Below are positions 9,632-18,548 of a stretch of 64,000 bases of DNA, piece by piece. The DNA is from an uncultured Rubripirellula sp. GTDB lineage: Bacteria > Planctomycetota > Planctomycetia > Pirellulales > Pirellulaceae. How positions within the stretch are numbered: position 1 is the stretch's first letter; every line of letters begins with the position of its first letter. The position numbers were made by a program, and so were the translations under genes. The stretch covers positions 1 to 64,000 of the forward strand of contig CALJHC010000004.1 in the NCBI GenBank assembly GCA_938075415.1, in the 5' to 3' direction. The notes below the pieces were generated by a model, which was not told where the DNA came from, made no database searches, and worked only from the letters and a program-made list of their open reading frames with translations.

Positions 9632-10141
9632 TCACTGATCTGGTTCCTGCTCTGATCCCTGCCCTGCTTCCTGCTCCGGTTTCTGCTCCGGTTCCTGTCT
9701 TGTTTCCTGTCTTGTTTCCTGTCCTGATTCCTGTCCTGGTTCCTGCTCTGTCGTTTTCGCATTTGACCTATTAAGCTCCCCGTTCCTTTTAAAGTCCCTC
9801 GCATTCTCTAAAAGGCCAGCACGCGTCTCATAGGTCAACGATTGCGATTCACGAAATGCCCTGAGACGACTACCCACGGATTCATCACCGACTTCTAACC
9901 CCGTGATGACTTCATCCAACAAAGTTTTAATCGACGCAGCGTAATACGACTGATCTTGAAGCATCGTCACCCCGATGGAAACGAGTGAAACAAGAACACA
10001 GTTATAGACCATCAGAATCAAACCAAGAGTGATCCGCCAACGCCTGGACCAATATTTTTCGGCCACCCACCAAAGAACTGATAAGGCAAGCAGGATAAAA
10101 ATCGCACCAAACAAGAAATAATTACCGGCTATGGAAATCAA
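9632..10141 (-). CDS. Small two-TM membrane protein with tetrapeptide-repeat tail
   Basis: Not recognised as a named family. From the TTG start chosen here the protein is about 169 residues. It has two hydrophobic helices (YFLFGAIFILLALSVLWWVA and ITLGLILMVYNCVLVSLVSIGV), a soluble middle part, and a C-terminal tail of nine QE-x-x tetrapeptides (QEPG, QESG, QETR and similar) encoded by 12-bp DNA repeats. The TTG start is chosen because GGAGAGG lies five bases upstream; a GTG at 10198 would add 19 polar residues with a poorly spaced site. It follows the PQQ-like gene on the same strand, so the two may be cotranscribed. Function unknown. Confidence 0.6.
   Translation of the reverse strand: MISIAGNYFLFGAIFILLALSVLWWVAEKYWSRRWRITLGLILMVYNCVLVSLVSIGVTMLQDQSYYAASIKTLLDEVITGLEVGDESVGSRLRAFRESQSLTYETRAGLLENARDFKRNGELNRSNAKTTEQEPGQESGQETRQETRQEPEQKPEQEAGQGSEQEPDQ
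9639..9750. repeat. Degenerate 12-bp tandem repeat in coding sequence
   Basis: About nine units close to cctgtcctggtt (plus strand), reading as QE-x-x tetrapeptides on the minus strand and ending just before the stop codon. Several units are identical (cttgtttcctgt twice), which suggests recent slippage or duplication. Confidence 0.85.
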
Positions 10142-10231
10142 TTGGCCCTCTCCACTTGTAGTTGTGTTTCTTTCATCGAAGCAACGGTCTGGCCGCACGG
10201 CCCCATCAACTCATCATCTCGTTGATCAAGG

Positions 10232-11611
10232 TTACTTTGGAGCAATGCAATAGAGGTGATCGATCGTACGCAGATAGATCTCGCCGTCAGCTAAAGCGGG
10301 ACTGGACCAAGCCATCTCGTCCAACTCATTGACGGCGATAATTTGCAGATCGCCTGCCGGCTTAATCACATGCGTGTTGCCACTTGCATCAAGCGAGAAA
10401 ACGTATCGGCCGTCGGTCCATGGCGACGCCCAAAAAGACTTCGCACCACGAACCCTTGACTCATATTGCTTAGCTCCGGTTTCTGCGTCGACGCACGTAA
10501 CGATGCCCGCGCGACGCTGAAAGAAAAACAGTCTGCCTTCGCAATAAACCGGTGATGCCATCTGAATCCCGGAATCATCCATCCTCCAGGCGACATGAGG
10601 CCCCGTAAAACCATCTTGTGGCGGAGTGATATCACCCGTTCCACCTGGCGTGATGCAATAAAGCCGCCCTCCACCATCATCTGCGCCACCACGATTTCGA
10701 AATTCGTTACCGATGAACAAGCGGTCGCCAACCGCAATTGGAGTTGCCGAACTGCGTCCTTTGTTCATGTCAATCTGCCATAAAAGCTTTCCTGTCTCGA
10801 CATCATAAGATCGGTAAACCATACCGCCCAAAATCAATTCAGTTCGGATGGAATTCTTCCATAGATAGGGACTACTGTACTGCGATTTCTCGTCACGAAT
10901 TACTTTCCAAACAACCTTGCCAGTTTCACCATCCACTCGGCAGGCAAAGGACTGTTCCTCATTATCCACCTGCACAAAAATACTTCCATCAAGCATGGCA
11001 ATGGAACTGGCCGTTCCCCAACCCGCACGCATCTTGAAGATTCCAAGATCGACTTGCCAAAGAACATTTCCATTCAAATCGAGACAATGCAGTCCATTCA
11101 TTCCGAAGTAAGCATAAATTCGCTCGCCATCGATGGCGGCCGTTTCTGTAGCGTAAGTGTTGGTGGTGTGCCGTGGTATCGGTGGCTTTCCAGTCTTGAC
11201 AGTTGTCCTCCAAACCTCTTCACCCGTCTTACGATCAATCGCCAACACCTGATACTGATACACGACTCTTACTAAGTCATCACGGTCTCGACCATAGCCA
11301 CCGTTGTAGTTTTCTGGCTTGGTAGAATCCGTTTGCGACGCATCCAGTGGAACCGCCGTGGTGAGGTACAAGTGATCTTGCCAAATCACAGGCTGCGACC
11401 AACCCTCACCCTGAGGTGTCATACTCCAACGAACACCTTGCTGGCTTTCATCGGTGGCGGACCAACGAACAGGTAAAGACATCTGCGATGTCGCATCCTG
11501 AGCAGATCCGCGAAATTGAGTGTAATCATCTGCCCAACCGTTCCCCCAACCGCACCACGCATGGGAGCACCCCAATACGAAGAGACACCTCAACGCCAAG
11601 GAATAATACAT
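10232..11611 (-). CDS. Exported PQQ-like beta-propeller protein
   Basis: A 459-residue protein from the chosen ATG, with a signal peptide MYYSLALRCLFVLG to about NGWA. The mature part starts DDYTQFRG, the usual opening of planctomycete PQQ_2/BamB-like propellers. Blade motifs include GEEVWRTT, GNVLWQVD, GKVVWKV, GKLLWQID and a closing DHLYCIAP. Predicted periplasmic; partner and ligand unknown. The open frame extends to 11692, but the signal peptide fits only the start at 11611, where GGTGGAG lies about 11 bases upstream. The extra upstream part is made of 16-bp tandem repeats. A small membrane protein gene follows on the same strand. Confidence 0.85.
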   Translation of the reverse strand: MYYSLALRCLFVLGCSHAWCGWGNGWADDYTQFRGSAQDATSQMSLPVRWSATDESQQGVRWSMTPQGEGWSQPVIWQDHLYLTTAVPLDASQTDSTKPENYNGGYGRDRDDLVRVVYQYQVLAIDRKTGEEVWRTTVKTGKPPIPRHTTNTYATETAAIDGERIYAYFGMNGLHCLDLNGNVLWQVDLGIFKMRAGWGTASSIAMLDGSIFVQVDNEEQSFACRVDGETGKVVWKVIRDEKSQYSSPYLWKNSIRTELILGGMVYRSYDVETGKLLWQIDMNKGRSSATPIAVGDRLFIGNEFRNRGGADDGGGRLYCITPGGTGDITPPQDGFTGPHVAWRMDDSGIQMASPVYCEGRLFFFQRRAGIVTCVDAETGAKQYESRVRGAKSFWASPWTDGRYVFSLDASGNTHVIKPAGDLQIIAVNELDEMAWSSPALADGEIYLRTIDHLYCIAPK

Positions 11612-11632
11612 CACTGATTTTTCTCCACCGTT

Positions 11633-11690
11633 CATCCAAACCTGACAACATCCAAACCTGACAACATCCAAACCTGAGAACATCCAAACC
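11633..11690. repeat. 16-bp tandem repeat in 5' leader of the PQQ-like gene
   Basis: The unit catccaaacctgacaa occurs at 11633-11648 and 11649-11664, with one change at 11665-11680, then ten bases of a fourth copy to 11690. On the transcribed strand each unit contains caggtttggATG, an AGG five bases before an ATG. Because 16 is not a multiple of three, successive ATGs fall in different frames. The array ends 21 bases before the chosen start codon. Confidence 0.93.
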
Positions 11691-11692
11691 AA

Positions 11693-12068
11693 GATGATTA
11701 AATGCCCTCAATTCAATCGCAAGCAAGACGACTGAGTATACCCTGCGAACAAAAGTCTCGGGCAGAGTCACCTTAAGATCATTCACCCCGGTAAATTTGG
11801 AATTGGCAAACCAAAATAATCGTGGCTGATTGAGTGCGTTCAAGAACGCAAATCCGTTTCACCGACCAACAGCGATGTCGCTTAGTGAGTAATCAAACGA
11901 GGGCGTTTAAGAAGCGCAAAACGGATCATTCGCTTGGCCAGCAATTCAACAAAGCAAAAAGTCATTCTCAGCATTGAACGCTCGACGGACCTCCATTTCC
12001 CGAAAAAAAACCTCCGCCAAATTGAAAAAACCATCTGGCGGAGGCATGGATTCTATCGATCGAGCTGA
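11693..12068. other. Intergenic region, 376 bp
   Basis: Lies between the leader of the PQQ-like gene and the 3' end of the next minus-strand gene. It contains that gene's terminator (12003-12044); nothing else was recognised. Confidence 0.45.
12003..12044 (-). terminator. Rho-independent terminator after oxidoreductase gene
   Basis: A 9-bp perfect stem, cctccgcca (12011-12019) with tggcggagg (12036-12044), has a 16-base loop and is followed, in the minus-strand direction, by eight T (A run at 12003-12010). It lies about 25 bases after the stop codon of the gene at 12069. Confidence 0.85.
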
Positions 12069-13439
12069 TTACATATCGATTTCGAAACCGTTTCGGCTTT
12101 CACGCCCAAGGAAAGAATTTGCTTCGGCGTCACCGATAACTTCGCGTTTTGTGGGATCCCACTTCAATTCACGACCGAGTCGGATTGCGATGTTTGCGAG
12201 GTGGCAAGTTTCTAACATTCGATTGTGTGACCATACATCCGAAATTGGCAACTCCCTCGATTCCATTGCCGCAATGAAGTTTGCAGTGTGGTTCTCACTG
12301 ACGGGTCCGCCATAGACGTCTTCCACGGCGTCTTCCGGCAGCGGATTGTTTGCCAGATCTTCAACAGGTTTTCCAACGATCTTGCCACGATTGACAAAGA
12401 AGCGTCCCTTGGTTCCCTCAAAGAGAATGCCATTGTCGCCCTGACTGGTGATCACCAAAGGAATATCGCCAGGCATGTCGACGCGAATTTCGAACTTTGT
12501 GGGTGAGTTGTACTGGTCGGAAACCTTTGGGTTTCCATTTTCATATTCAATCGGCAAGGAGTAACTGACGGGGGTGACCTTGCTTGGACCGGTATCGGTT
12601 GCACCCAACGCCCAGGTCGCAATATCAACGTGGTGAGCGCCCCAGTCGTTCATCTGCCCACCAGAATATTCGTACCAGTTTCGCCAAGCATAATGGCAAT
12701 TTGTGTAAAGCGGCACTCCACCACCATACCCGGTACGCATTTCTGGAAGCGCTCGATAAGGCACCTTCGGTGCTGGACCAAGCCAAGCATTCCAATCAAG
12801 TCCTTTGGGAACCTCTACCGTTGGAATCACGGGCGAGGCGGTTGCACCTCCGATGCCACAAGTCACTTTGCGAATATCACCGATTCGACCATCTCGAATC
12901 AAAGCAATTGCCTGCAGGAACCGCTGACGATTCTCAGTACGTTGCATGGTTCCAACTTGGCAGACGCGGCCAGTTTTCTTAACAACCTTCTCGATCAACT
13001 TACCTTCGTCGATGGTCAGGGTGAGCGGCTTTTCACAGTAAACATCTTTGCCTGCAAGCATTGCCTCCACGGACACCTTGGTATGCCAGTGATCCGGTGT
13101 CGCGATCATGACCGCATCGATGTCATCTCGTTCCAACACCTTGCGATAATCGCTATACCCAACTGCCGCTTTTCCAGTTCGGTCTTTGAGTTTCTTCTGG
13201 GTCGCCTCAAGCACGTTGGCATCAACGTCGGCAAACGCAGCAAAATCAGCAAACTTTGTCGACTTGCTGGTGATTGTCCAACCTTGGTTTCTCAAACCGA
13301 TCGTTGCAAAGACAGGTCGCTCGTTGGGTGAACTTTGAGCGCGTGAGGTTGGTCCAGTTCCGGTGAAAAAACCGACCGTCGCAGCTGCAGTGGTCCCTTT
13401 CAAGAAATGTCGACGATTCAATGGACGGGATTGTGACAT
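12069..13439 (-). CDS. Tat-exported Gfo/Idh/MocA family oxidoreductase
   Basis: A 456-residue protein with a twin-arginine signal (NRRHFLKG, about residues 8-15, then a hydrophobic stretch). An N-terminal Rossmann-type NAD(P) domain carries VMIATPDHWHTK and the family signature KDVYCEKPLTLTI with its catalytic-region EKP. The C-terminal domain has YSGGQMNDWGAHHVDIATW, a conserved block of planctomycete members. The family oxidises or epimerises sugars and inositols with a nicotinamide cofactor; Tat export implies folding with cofactor before secretion. Substrate unknown. GAGG five bases before ATG supports the start. It is a paralogue of the protein at 60638-62032. A clear terminator follows, and the flavodoxin gene lies beyond the 81-bp gap near its end. 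Confidence 0.9.
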   Translation of the reverse strand: MSQSRPLNRRHFLKGTTAAATVGFFTGTGPTSRAQSSPNERPVFATIGLRNQGWTITSKSTKFADFAAFADVDANVLEATQKKLKDRTGKAAVGYSDYRKVLERDDIDAVMIATPDHWHTKVSVEAMLAGKDVYCEKPLTLTIDEGKLIEKVVKKTGRVCQVGTMQRTENRQRFLQAIALIRDGRIGDIRKVTCGIGGATASPVIPTVEVPKGLDWNAWLGPAPKVPYRALPEMRTGYGGGVPLYTNCHYAWRNWYEYSGGQMNDWGAHHVDIATWALGATDTGPSKVTPVSYSLPIEYENGNPKVSDQYNSPTKFEIRVDMPGDIPLVITSQGDNGILFEGTKGRFFVNRGKIVGKPVEDLANNPLPEDAVEDVYGGPVSENHTANFIAAMESRELPISDVWSHNRMLETCHLANIAIRLGRELKWDPTKREVIGDAEANSFLGRESRNGFEIDM

Positions 13440-13520
13440 GAAAACCTCTGATGTAATTATCGAAGTGAAAAAGGTAATTCAGATGCGTTAGCATCAAATG
13501 CATTTGGCATGAAGAAATGG

Positions 13521-14084
13521 TTAGGTGCCAAGGTCTTTAAAACGCTCGTAAGTCTGCTTGAGGGGATGAGCATCTTCGCGACCATGAATCATATTGGCAG
13601 TCCACTCTGCCAATCGCAACCCAAGGCGTCTGCAAGCATCTTGCGTATTCTGCTCCTCCGGTGGCCCCGCAGAAATGGCTCCGTAGTGCGCCGAAAAACG
13701 CACCCCAGAATAGTCGGTTAATCCAAAAACCAAGAATCCATAGTTGATCAGTATCGACATCAAAGCCATGCAAGTCCACTCTTGTCCGCCGCCCCAGGCA
13801 CCAGCCGAGGAAAACACACAACCAATTTTACCATCTCGTTGCCCCCAGTTCTCAATTGGCTGCTCATCCCACCATCTTTTCATCTGCCAGCTAACACACC
13901 CGTAATTGGTTGGCGAACCCAACGCGATTCCCTCACACCATTGAAGATCAGTGTGATCGGCCTCCGAGACACTTCGCAGACGCACCTCCGAGCCCCGTAA
14001 CTCCCTGGCTCCCTCGGCAACGAATTTAGCCATTTGCTCGGTATTTGTGGTATTCGAATGGTAGAGGACAAGAATTTTTGTCAT
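13521..14084 (-). CDS. WrbA-like flavodoxin / NAD(P)H:quinone oxidoreductase
   Basis: A 187-residue cytoplasmic protein with a flavodoxin fold. The phosphate-binding loop of the FMN site is LYHSNTTNTEQMA, the middle FMN contact is ALGSPTNYGCVSWQMKRWWDE, and the third is FSSAGAWGGGQEWT, corresponding to the GGQE motif of WrbA. WrbA-type enzymes reduce quinones by two electrons and bind FMN in tetramers. An overlapping GTG at 14087 is possible, but the ATG at 14084 has AGGAA six bases upstream. It precedes the Tat-exported oxidoreductase gene on the same strand (81 bp apart), so cotranscription is possible. Confidence 0.85.
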   Translation of the reverse strand: MTKILVLYHSNTTNTEQMAKFVAEGARELRGSEVRLRSVSEADHTDLQWCEGIALGSPTNYGCVSWQMKRWWDEQPIENWGQRDGKIGCVFSSAGAWGGGQEWTCMALMSILINYGFLVFGLTDYSGVRFSAHYGAISAGPPEEQNTQDACRRLGLRLAEWTANMIHGREDAHPLKQTYERFKDLGT

Positions 14085-14536
14085 CACGACTTCCTATCGA
14101 TATTTCTTTCAGGCCATCTGCAACCAAACCACTTGGGAAGAATGATCGCGGGCTGGCAAAAGGCGATCTTCTCAACCTAAATCCAGGTCAGCTCAACTCA
14201 CTGATTCAACAAGTTTTACCGGAAGGGATGCAGGTGATTGAACCACCTGCGCTTTCTCCTGCTCATCTCTTTAAATCAGATGAACTAGCTTAATCAGGCC
14301 TCCGAAATTGTCACTCAGCCTTGGGGATTCAGCGAATCATCTTTTTCTAAAATGCGTCCAGTAGAGATGCTTAGGACTCGCATTTCCTGGCTCAGCCAAT
14401 TCAAAGATCGGTAATCCGCACCGATTGCCCGACGGGGCAGTCTGACTACCTGATGAATTTGAGAGACAAAGAATGCGTAAAAACGATTCTTAACGACCGA
14501 TCTGAAAGATTGCCACCCAATCAACAAACAACCCGT
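14085..14536. other. Intergenic region, 452 bp
   Basis: Lies between the DUF1501 stop and the flavodoxin start, both on the minus strand. It has a 7-bp hairpin, gcaggtg (14230-14236) with cacctgc (14244-14250), without a T tract. No gene was seen. Confidence 0.4.
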
Positions 14537-15841
14537 TTATACACCCCAAAGCCCAATCAACCGTTCAGTATTTTTGATTCCAAGCGGGAAGGCCGCACTA
14601 TGCGGATGGTCCACGATACCGGCCAGTTCTCGGAGAGACTGATGGAGATGCTCCGGACGGATTCGAATTCCACCGACAGCATCAGGGACCAAGCGTTCGG
14701 CGTTGAATGGTACGGCAAATTGCTTTTCATCCGTCCTGCCAATCACACGATCCCCCTGAACCCCGGGCCCCAAAAACATCATGGAACCGATCGACCAGTG
14801 GTCCTTGCCATGACCGCTGTTGTAAGCCGGAGTCCGCCCCATTTCACTCTGAGCAATCACCACAATTTTTTCCCGTATCTGCAATTCCTCCGCTCGACGC
14901 AAAAGGTAAGCAATCCCCTCGAGTAATTCGGGAATAAGTTTCATTTGGTCGCGATCATTATTCGCATGACTATCAAATTGCCCAATGGAAAGATTGGCCG
15001 AAACACAGATCCCCGCTTTGAAGGAGGCTAACGCGATTTCAGCCTGCTTGGCGAGTCGCTGCTTGGGAATCTCGGTGGGTAGATGAGGCGTGACACGCGA
15101 CAGTGCCTTGGAATTCACTTGAGCAGCATAAAGCATGTTGTCGGCTCGCCTCTGCCTCGGCAACAACGGCTTGTCTGCCCGACTGGCAAAGCGTTGCTCC
15201 ATTGCCTGCTCGATGCGTCGCAAGGCAAAATCGTCGTGGTAGGGGGATTGAAGGTTACCACTTATCGAATCAGCATTTGCGATCCGTCTCAGTGACGGCA
15301 GGTAGGGGACTCTCGACATCGCCACCAAATTACCGGTCGCTGAGTAGTTACCAAAGGTTAAGAAAGACAGGGGACAGGCTTGACCCTTGCATGCTGCGAC
15401 CAATGCGGCGAACGTAGGGTACGCCAAGCTATCGAGTTTGCCCGTGGCCATGTATCGAGAACATGGCGCATGGTTATTGACGGAATAATCCAACCCGTTG
15501 AAAACCAGCAGCTCACTTCCGAACTCCTTGTAAAAATCTTCGTTACTTATTCCACCCTCCTTCGATTCAGCTGTCGGTGCAAAGCGATGCTGGCCATGAC
15601 TTTGAATCTCTCCTTCCTGATAGAGCCGGTTGATTCCTCCCACGCCCTTGGGATCCATTAGGTAGGTCGTATCCCAACCACCTGATGCGTTGAAAACGAT
15701 GTAGTAAGGTCCCTCGTAGGTTGGTAGCTCTTGCCCTTGGTCAACCGTTGCTCCGTTGACGTGCGACAACGGATCCGCAAATCCAAGCCCCGCCGCAACA
15801 CAAGCTTTCAAAAAACGACGTCGCTCTAAATGGTCATTCAT
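14537..15841 (-). CDS. Tat-exported DUF1501 protein
   Basis: A 434-residue protein with the Tat signal ERRRFLKACVAAGLGFA at the N-terminus, then the DUF1501 body: YYIVFNASGGWDTTYLMDP, NNHAPCSRYMATG, QFDSHANNDRDQM and the metal-site-like VVIAQSEMGRTPAYNSGHGKDHW. DUF1501 proteins are related to the alkaline phosphatase/sulfatase superfamily, but their reaction is not established. The start codon overlaps the stop of the upstream gene (ATGAATGA, 8 bases), so the two are translationally coupled and probably work together: a haem-motif partner and a Tat-exported partner, a pairing seen throughout planctomycetes. Confidence 0.88.
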   Translation of the reverse strand: MNDHLERRRFLKACVAAGLGFADPLSHVNGATVDQGQELPTYEGPYYIVFNASGGWDTTYLMDPKGVGGINRLYQEGEIQSHGQHRFAPTAESKEGGISNEDFYKEFGSELLVFNGLDYSVNNHAPCSRYMATGKLDSLAYPTFAALVAACKGQACPLSFLTFGNYSATGNLVAMSRVPYLPSLRRIANADSISGNLQSPYHDDFALRRIEQAMEQRFASRADKPLLPRQRRADNMLYAAQVNSKALSRVTPHLPTEIPKQRLAKQAEIALASFKAGICVSANLSIGQFDSHANNDRDQMKLIPELLEGIAYLLRRAEELQIREKIVVIAQSEMGRTPAYNSGHGKDHWSIGSMMFLGPGVQGDRVIGRTDEKQFAVPFNAERLVPDAVGGIRIRPEHLHQSLRELAGIVDHPHSAAFPLGIKNTERLIGLWGV

Positions 15842-18209
15842 AAAGAAACCCCTCTTGGCGAAGTAAATACGTCACGACCGCTCGCCACGACCGCACGGTG
15901 TAGTTTGGGTCAGGCACTGGCGACTCCAACCCCTGCCGACAAGTCCACGCCTCGCGTTGATCAAGATTCTTTACCAAGGAAGCATCAGCAATAACTGCAG
16001 AAAAGAGATCAAAGGTCTGAGCAACCGCATCAGAATCAACTGCGTCATCACGTCCGAGGATCCTCCAATGCAGATGAGCAATGGTGGAGCGTATCAATGC
16101 ATCACTCTTTTGATCGACACCCGGCAAGACGTCAGGATCTAAGTTGGGAAAAAGAATCCGATCGCCGCGACTGCGACTGAAATCATAAGCAACATTTCGG
16201 CACGCGACGTCGTTCGAAAGCGTCCGCTGAATCGCGCCCATCGCTCCACCCGGATCCGAAGCCCTCTCGGTGACCTCCTTTGAATCGATGCCACCATACA
16301 GCATGGCGGTTTGTCCATTCAGTTGGCCCCAAGAACGCCCGAAGACTGCAGAGATTTTCCGCTCCAGCTGCTCTGGGCTTAACATCCTGACCACACCAAC
16401 ATCATCAAGTTCTGCTAATCGAACGGGGCTTGCATCGGCGATTGAAAACGCATCAGCACGATAAAAATCCGAAAGCACCCAAGTGACAATTGCCCGCTTG
16501 AAATCAAAGCCGCCTTGGACCAAACCCCGCGCGACAGACTCTGTTTGACAACGCAGCGTTTTCCAGGCACGAAATTTCGCTTCGAACAAAGGATCATCAA
16601 GATCGGAAGGGGCCAACAAAGGACGACGCCCCGTCAGCAGATAATAGGCGTGCTCGGCCATTACGATCGCAAAACGAGGATCCTTTGCTGTCCTCTCCCC
16701 CAACCATTGCAACGCCCTCCAACGGTCCGCCTCCGGCAATTCCTCACCCTCAAAGCCTGCTTGGAACATGTCGTCGAACCATCCCTCATGCCGTTTCCCA
16801 TAGATCGCAAAATTGCGGTCGAAACGCCAATAATCCTGAAACAGGCCCGCTACCGGGTCGAGCGTCGTGTGACAAACCACACACTCAGGAGCCTCCATCG
16901 TTGGTGTCTCATATTTTTCGGAAACCGCCGCCGCATCCGAAACCCTAGTCGCCAACTCCAGAACATCGACGCCCAGAAAATGCTGATAGTACATTCTCGC
17001 TCGCAACCGATTTCGATTGGTCTCCGTTGTGGGATAGCGACTTAAATACTGAAAGGTGCTAAGAACCCCCGCGTGAGGATAGAATCCGGATTCCGAATCC
17101 TGATCCTCCTTTTGACCACGCCCCTTCAACGCCCCAAGTCTCAGAGGAATGAACTCAAACGGATTTTCAGGATCCTTGAACTGATCCTTCACCTCATCAA
17201 AGACACCATAGCCTCGGGATGTGTAAGGTGACACCATGATGTAGTCAGCGGTCACAATCTCTGTCATTGGACGATTCTGCCGTACAATGTATTCAACCAA
17301 CCGCATCGGTTCCTCAAGTAACGCGGCACGATAATCACCTGCGATTTGATAACCGGCCTGCCTTCGCTCTTTCTCATCTTCAATGTGACTCAAATCATAA
17401 TCCTGATACCAAAGCCGAGTCTTTTCGAAATGTTCATAGGAAAGTACGGTTGAGTCCGGGTTACCATCAACGCCGTGGGTAAGGAAAATGTCATTAAAGC
17501 TTTCACGAAGACGAACGTAAAAAGCGTCTTCAGTCATCAACTGCAAAAGGATTGGCTCGATACTATCGAGACGACCTTCGACAACCGCCGCCTGCTCTGC
17601 GGGGGATGGAAGCCGTCCGGCTAATGAGAGCGTCGCTTTTCGCAGCAAGCGTTTTGGATTCAGCAGGATCACATCCGTGAAGAACGGTTCCGACACAAGC
17701 TCTTGCGGCACTGATGACGGTGAAACTGATGAAGGTGAAACTGAAGGCGTTGGCACAGATAACTGCGAGGTCTCAATGTCATGCCGTCGTTCCACGAATG
17801 TTTTTAGAAGTTTGAAAGAAGTGGAATTCGCCTCAACCACTTTTTCTCCGCCATGGCTCAAGCCACCAACCACTTTCTGAAGTAACAGCGATTGGCCGTT
17901 AACCTTCTCAGCAGCCATCCGCTGGAAGGCTTTCAGGTTTTTGGCATGGATGGATTGCTGTTGCTTTGACGACTCAAGCCCCAGAGCGTGCAGCACAAAC
18001 CGAGAATCTTCCGCATCACCACCTTGGCGATGACACTTCAAGCAATCCACAGCACCTACTTTGGACCAGACTTCGCTGATAAACCTAGCATTGGCCACAA
18101 AGCAAGAATCTGAATTACCAGCTTGCCCCTGCACCGTACCGCAAAACGGAACCCAAAGTGCCCACACCGAGCACCAAAGCCCCAAAACACTCTTCGCAGT
18201 CAAACACAT
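15834..18209 (-). CDS. Exported PSD-like protein with CxxCH motifs, DUF1501 partner
   Basis: A 791-residue protein from the chosen ATG, with a signal peptide (MCLTAKSVLGLW to about VQGQA). It has a haem-type motif early (VDCLKCHRQ) and a second late (CVVCHTTLDP), flanking a helical body whose start NPKRLLRKATLSLAGRLPS resembles DUF1549. I place it in the planctomycete PSCyt/PSD group without a firm Pfam name. The role is inferred as an extracytoplasmic redox partner of the DUF1501 protein, whose start overlaps its stop. The open frame continues to 18341, but that part is an 18-bp tandem repeat coding for SLGLYW units. The ATG at 18209 has GGAG seven bases upstream, provided by the last repeat unit. 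Confidence 0.78.
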   Translation of the reverse strand: MCLTAKSVLGLWCSVWALWVPFCGTVQGQAGNSDSCFVANARFISEVWSKVGAVDCLKCHRQGGDAEDSRFVLHALGLESSKQQQSIHAKNLKAFQRMAAEKVNGQSLLLQKVVGGLSHGGEKVVEANSTSFKLLKTFVERRHDIETSQLSVPTPSVSPSSVSPSSVPQELVSEPFFTDVILLNPKRLLRKATLSLAGRLPSPAEQAAVVEGRLDSIEPILLQLMTEDAFYVRLRESFNDIFLTHGVDGNPDSTVLSYEHFEKTRLWYQDYDLSHIEDEKERRQAGYQIAGDYRAALLEEPMRLVEYIVRQNRPMTEIVTADYIMVSPYTSRGYGVFDEVKDQFKDPENPFEFIPLRLGALKGRGQKEDQDSESGFYPHAGVLSTFQYLSRYPTTETNRNRLRARMYYQHFLGVDVLELATRVSDAAAVSEKYETPTMEAPECVVCHTTLDPVAGLFQDYWRFDRNFAIYGKRHEGWFDDMFQAGFEGEELPEADRWRALQWLGERTAKDPRFAIVMAEHAYYLLTGRRPLLAPSDLDDPLFEAKFRAWKTLRCQTESVARGLVQGGFDFKRAIVTWVLSDFYRADAFSIADASPVRLAELDDVGVVRMLSPEQLERKISAVFGRSWGQLNGQTAMLYGGIDSKEVTERASDPGGAMGAIQRTLSNDVACRNVAYDFSRSRGDRILFPNLDPDVLPGVDQKSDALIRSTIAHLHWRILGRDDAVDSDAVAQTFDLFSAVIADASLVKNLDQREAWTCRQGLESPVPDPNYTVRSWRAVVTYLLRQEGFLYE

Positions 18210-18210
18210 G

Positions 18211-18318
18211 CCAAGACTCCAGTACAATCTGAGACTCCAGTACAACCCGAGACTCCAATACAACCCGAGACTCCAATACAACCCGAGACTGCAGTACAAC
18301 CCAAGACTGCAGAAGAAC
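18211..18318. repeat. 18-bp tandem repeat, six units, abutting start codon
   Basis: Six contiguous units like ccgagactccaatacaac: 18211-18228, 18229-18246, 18247-18264, 18265-18282 (identical to the previous one), 18283-18300 and 18301-18318. On the gene's strand the four units nearest the start contain tGGAGtct; the two distal ones have tGCAGtct. The array ends one base before the start codon at 18209. Confidence 0.95.
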
Positions 18319-18548
18319 CGCGAAAAGTGAGGCGACATCAAAGTGCCACAGAATCAGGCAATTTCTTCCCTTAAACGCCTCACCAAATGATCGTGCAAGT
18401 ATAAAGCCTCGGATCGATGAAGGCCGAGGAATTTCTCGCGTTTATGAAGGTGTCATCCAGACCAGCGTTTCGTGCCGTGCGAAAACCGCCAACTTCTGCT
18501 AAGTTCTAAGTGCCGAATCGTCGCCTCATTTCTCCGTGGAGCTGTTCA

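Noticed and set aside
13246..13503. 85-codon frame over the start of the oxidoreductase gene
   Set aside because: It is a shadow in another frame of a clearly coding region with a Tat signal.
18211..18318. CRISPR-like array
   Set aside because: The 18-bp units are contiguous with no spacers and there are no cas genes; it is a simple tandem repeat.
18319..18341. Upstream start (18341) for the PSD-like protein
   Set aside because: It would read through the tandem repeat as SLGLYW units ahead of a normal signal peptide, while ATG 18209 has a correctly spaced GGAG.
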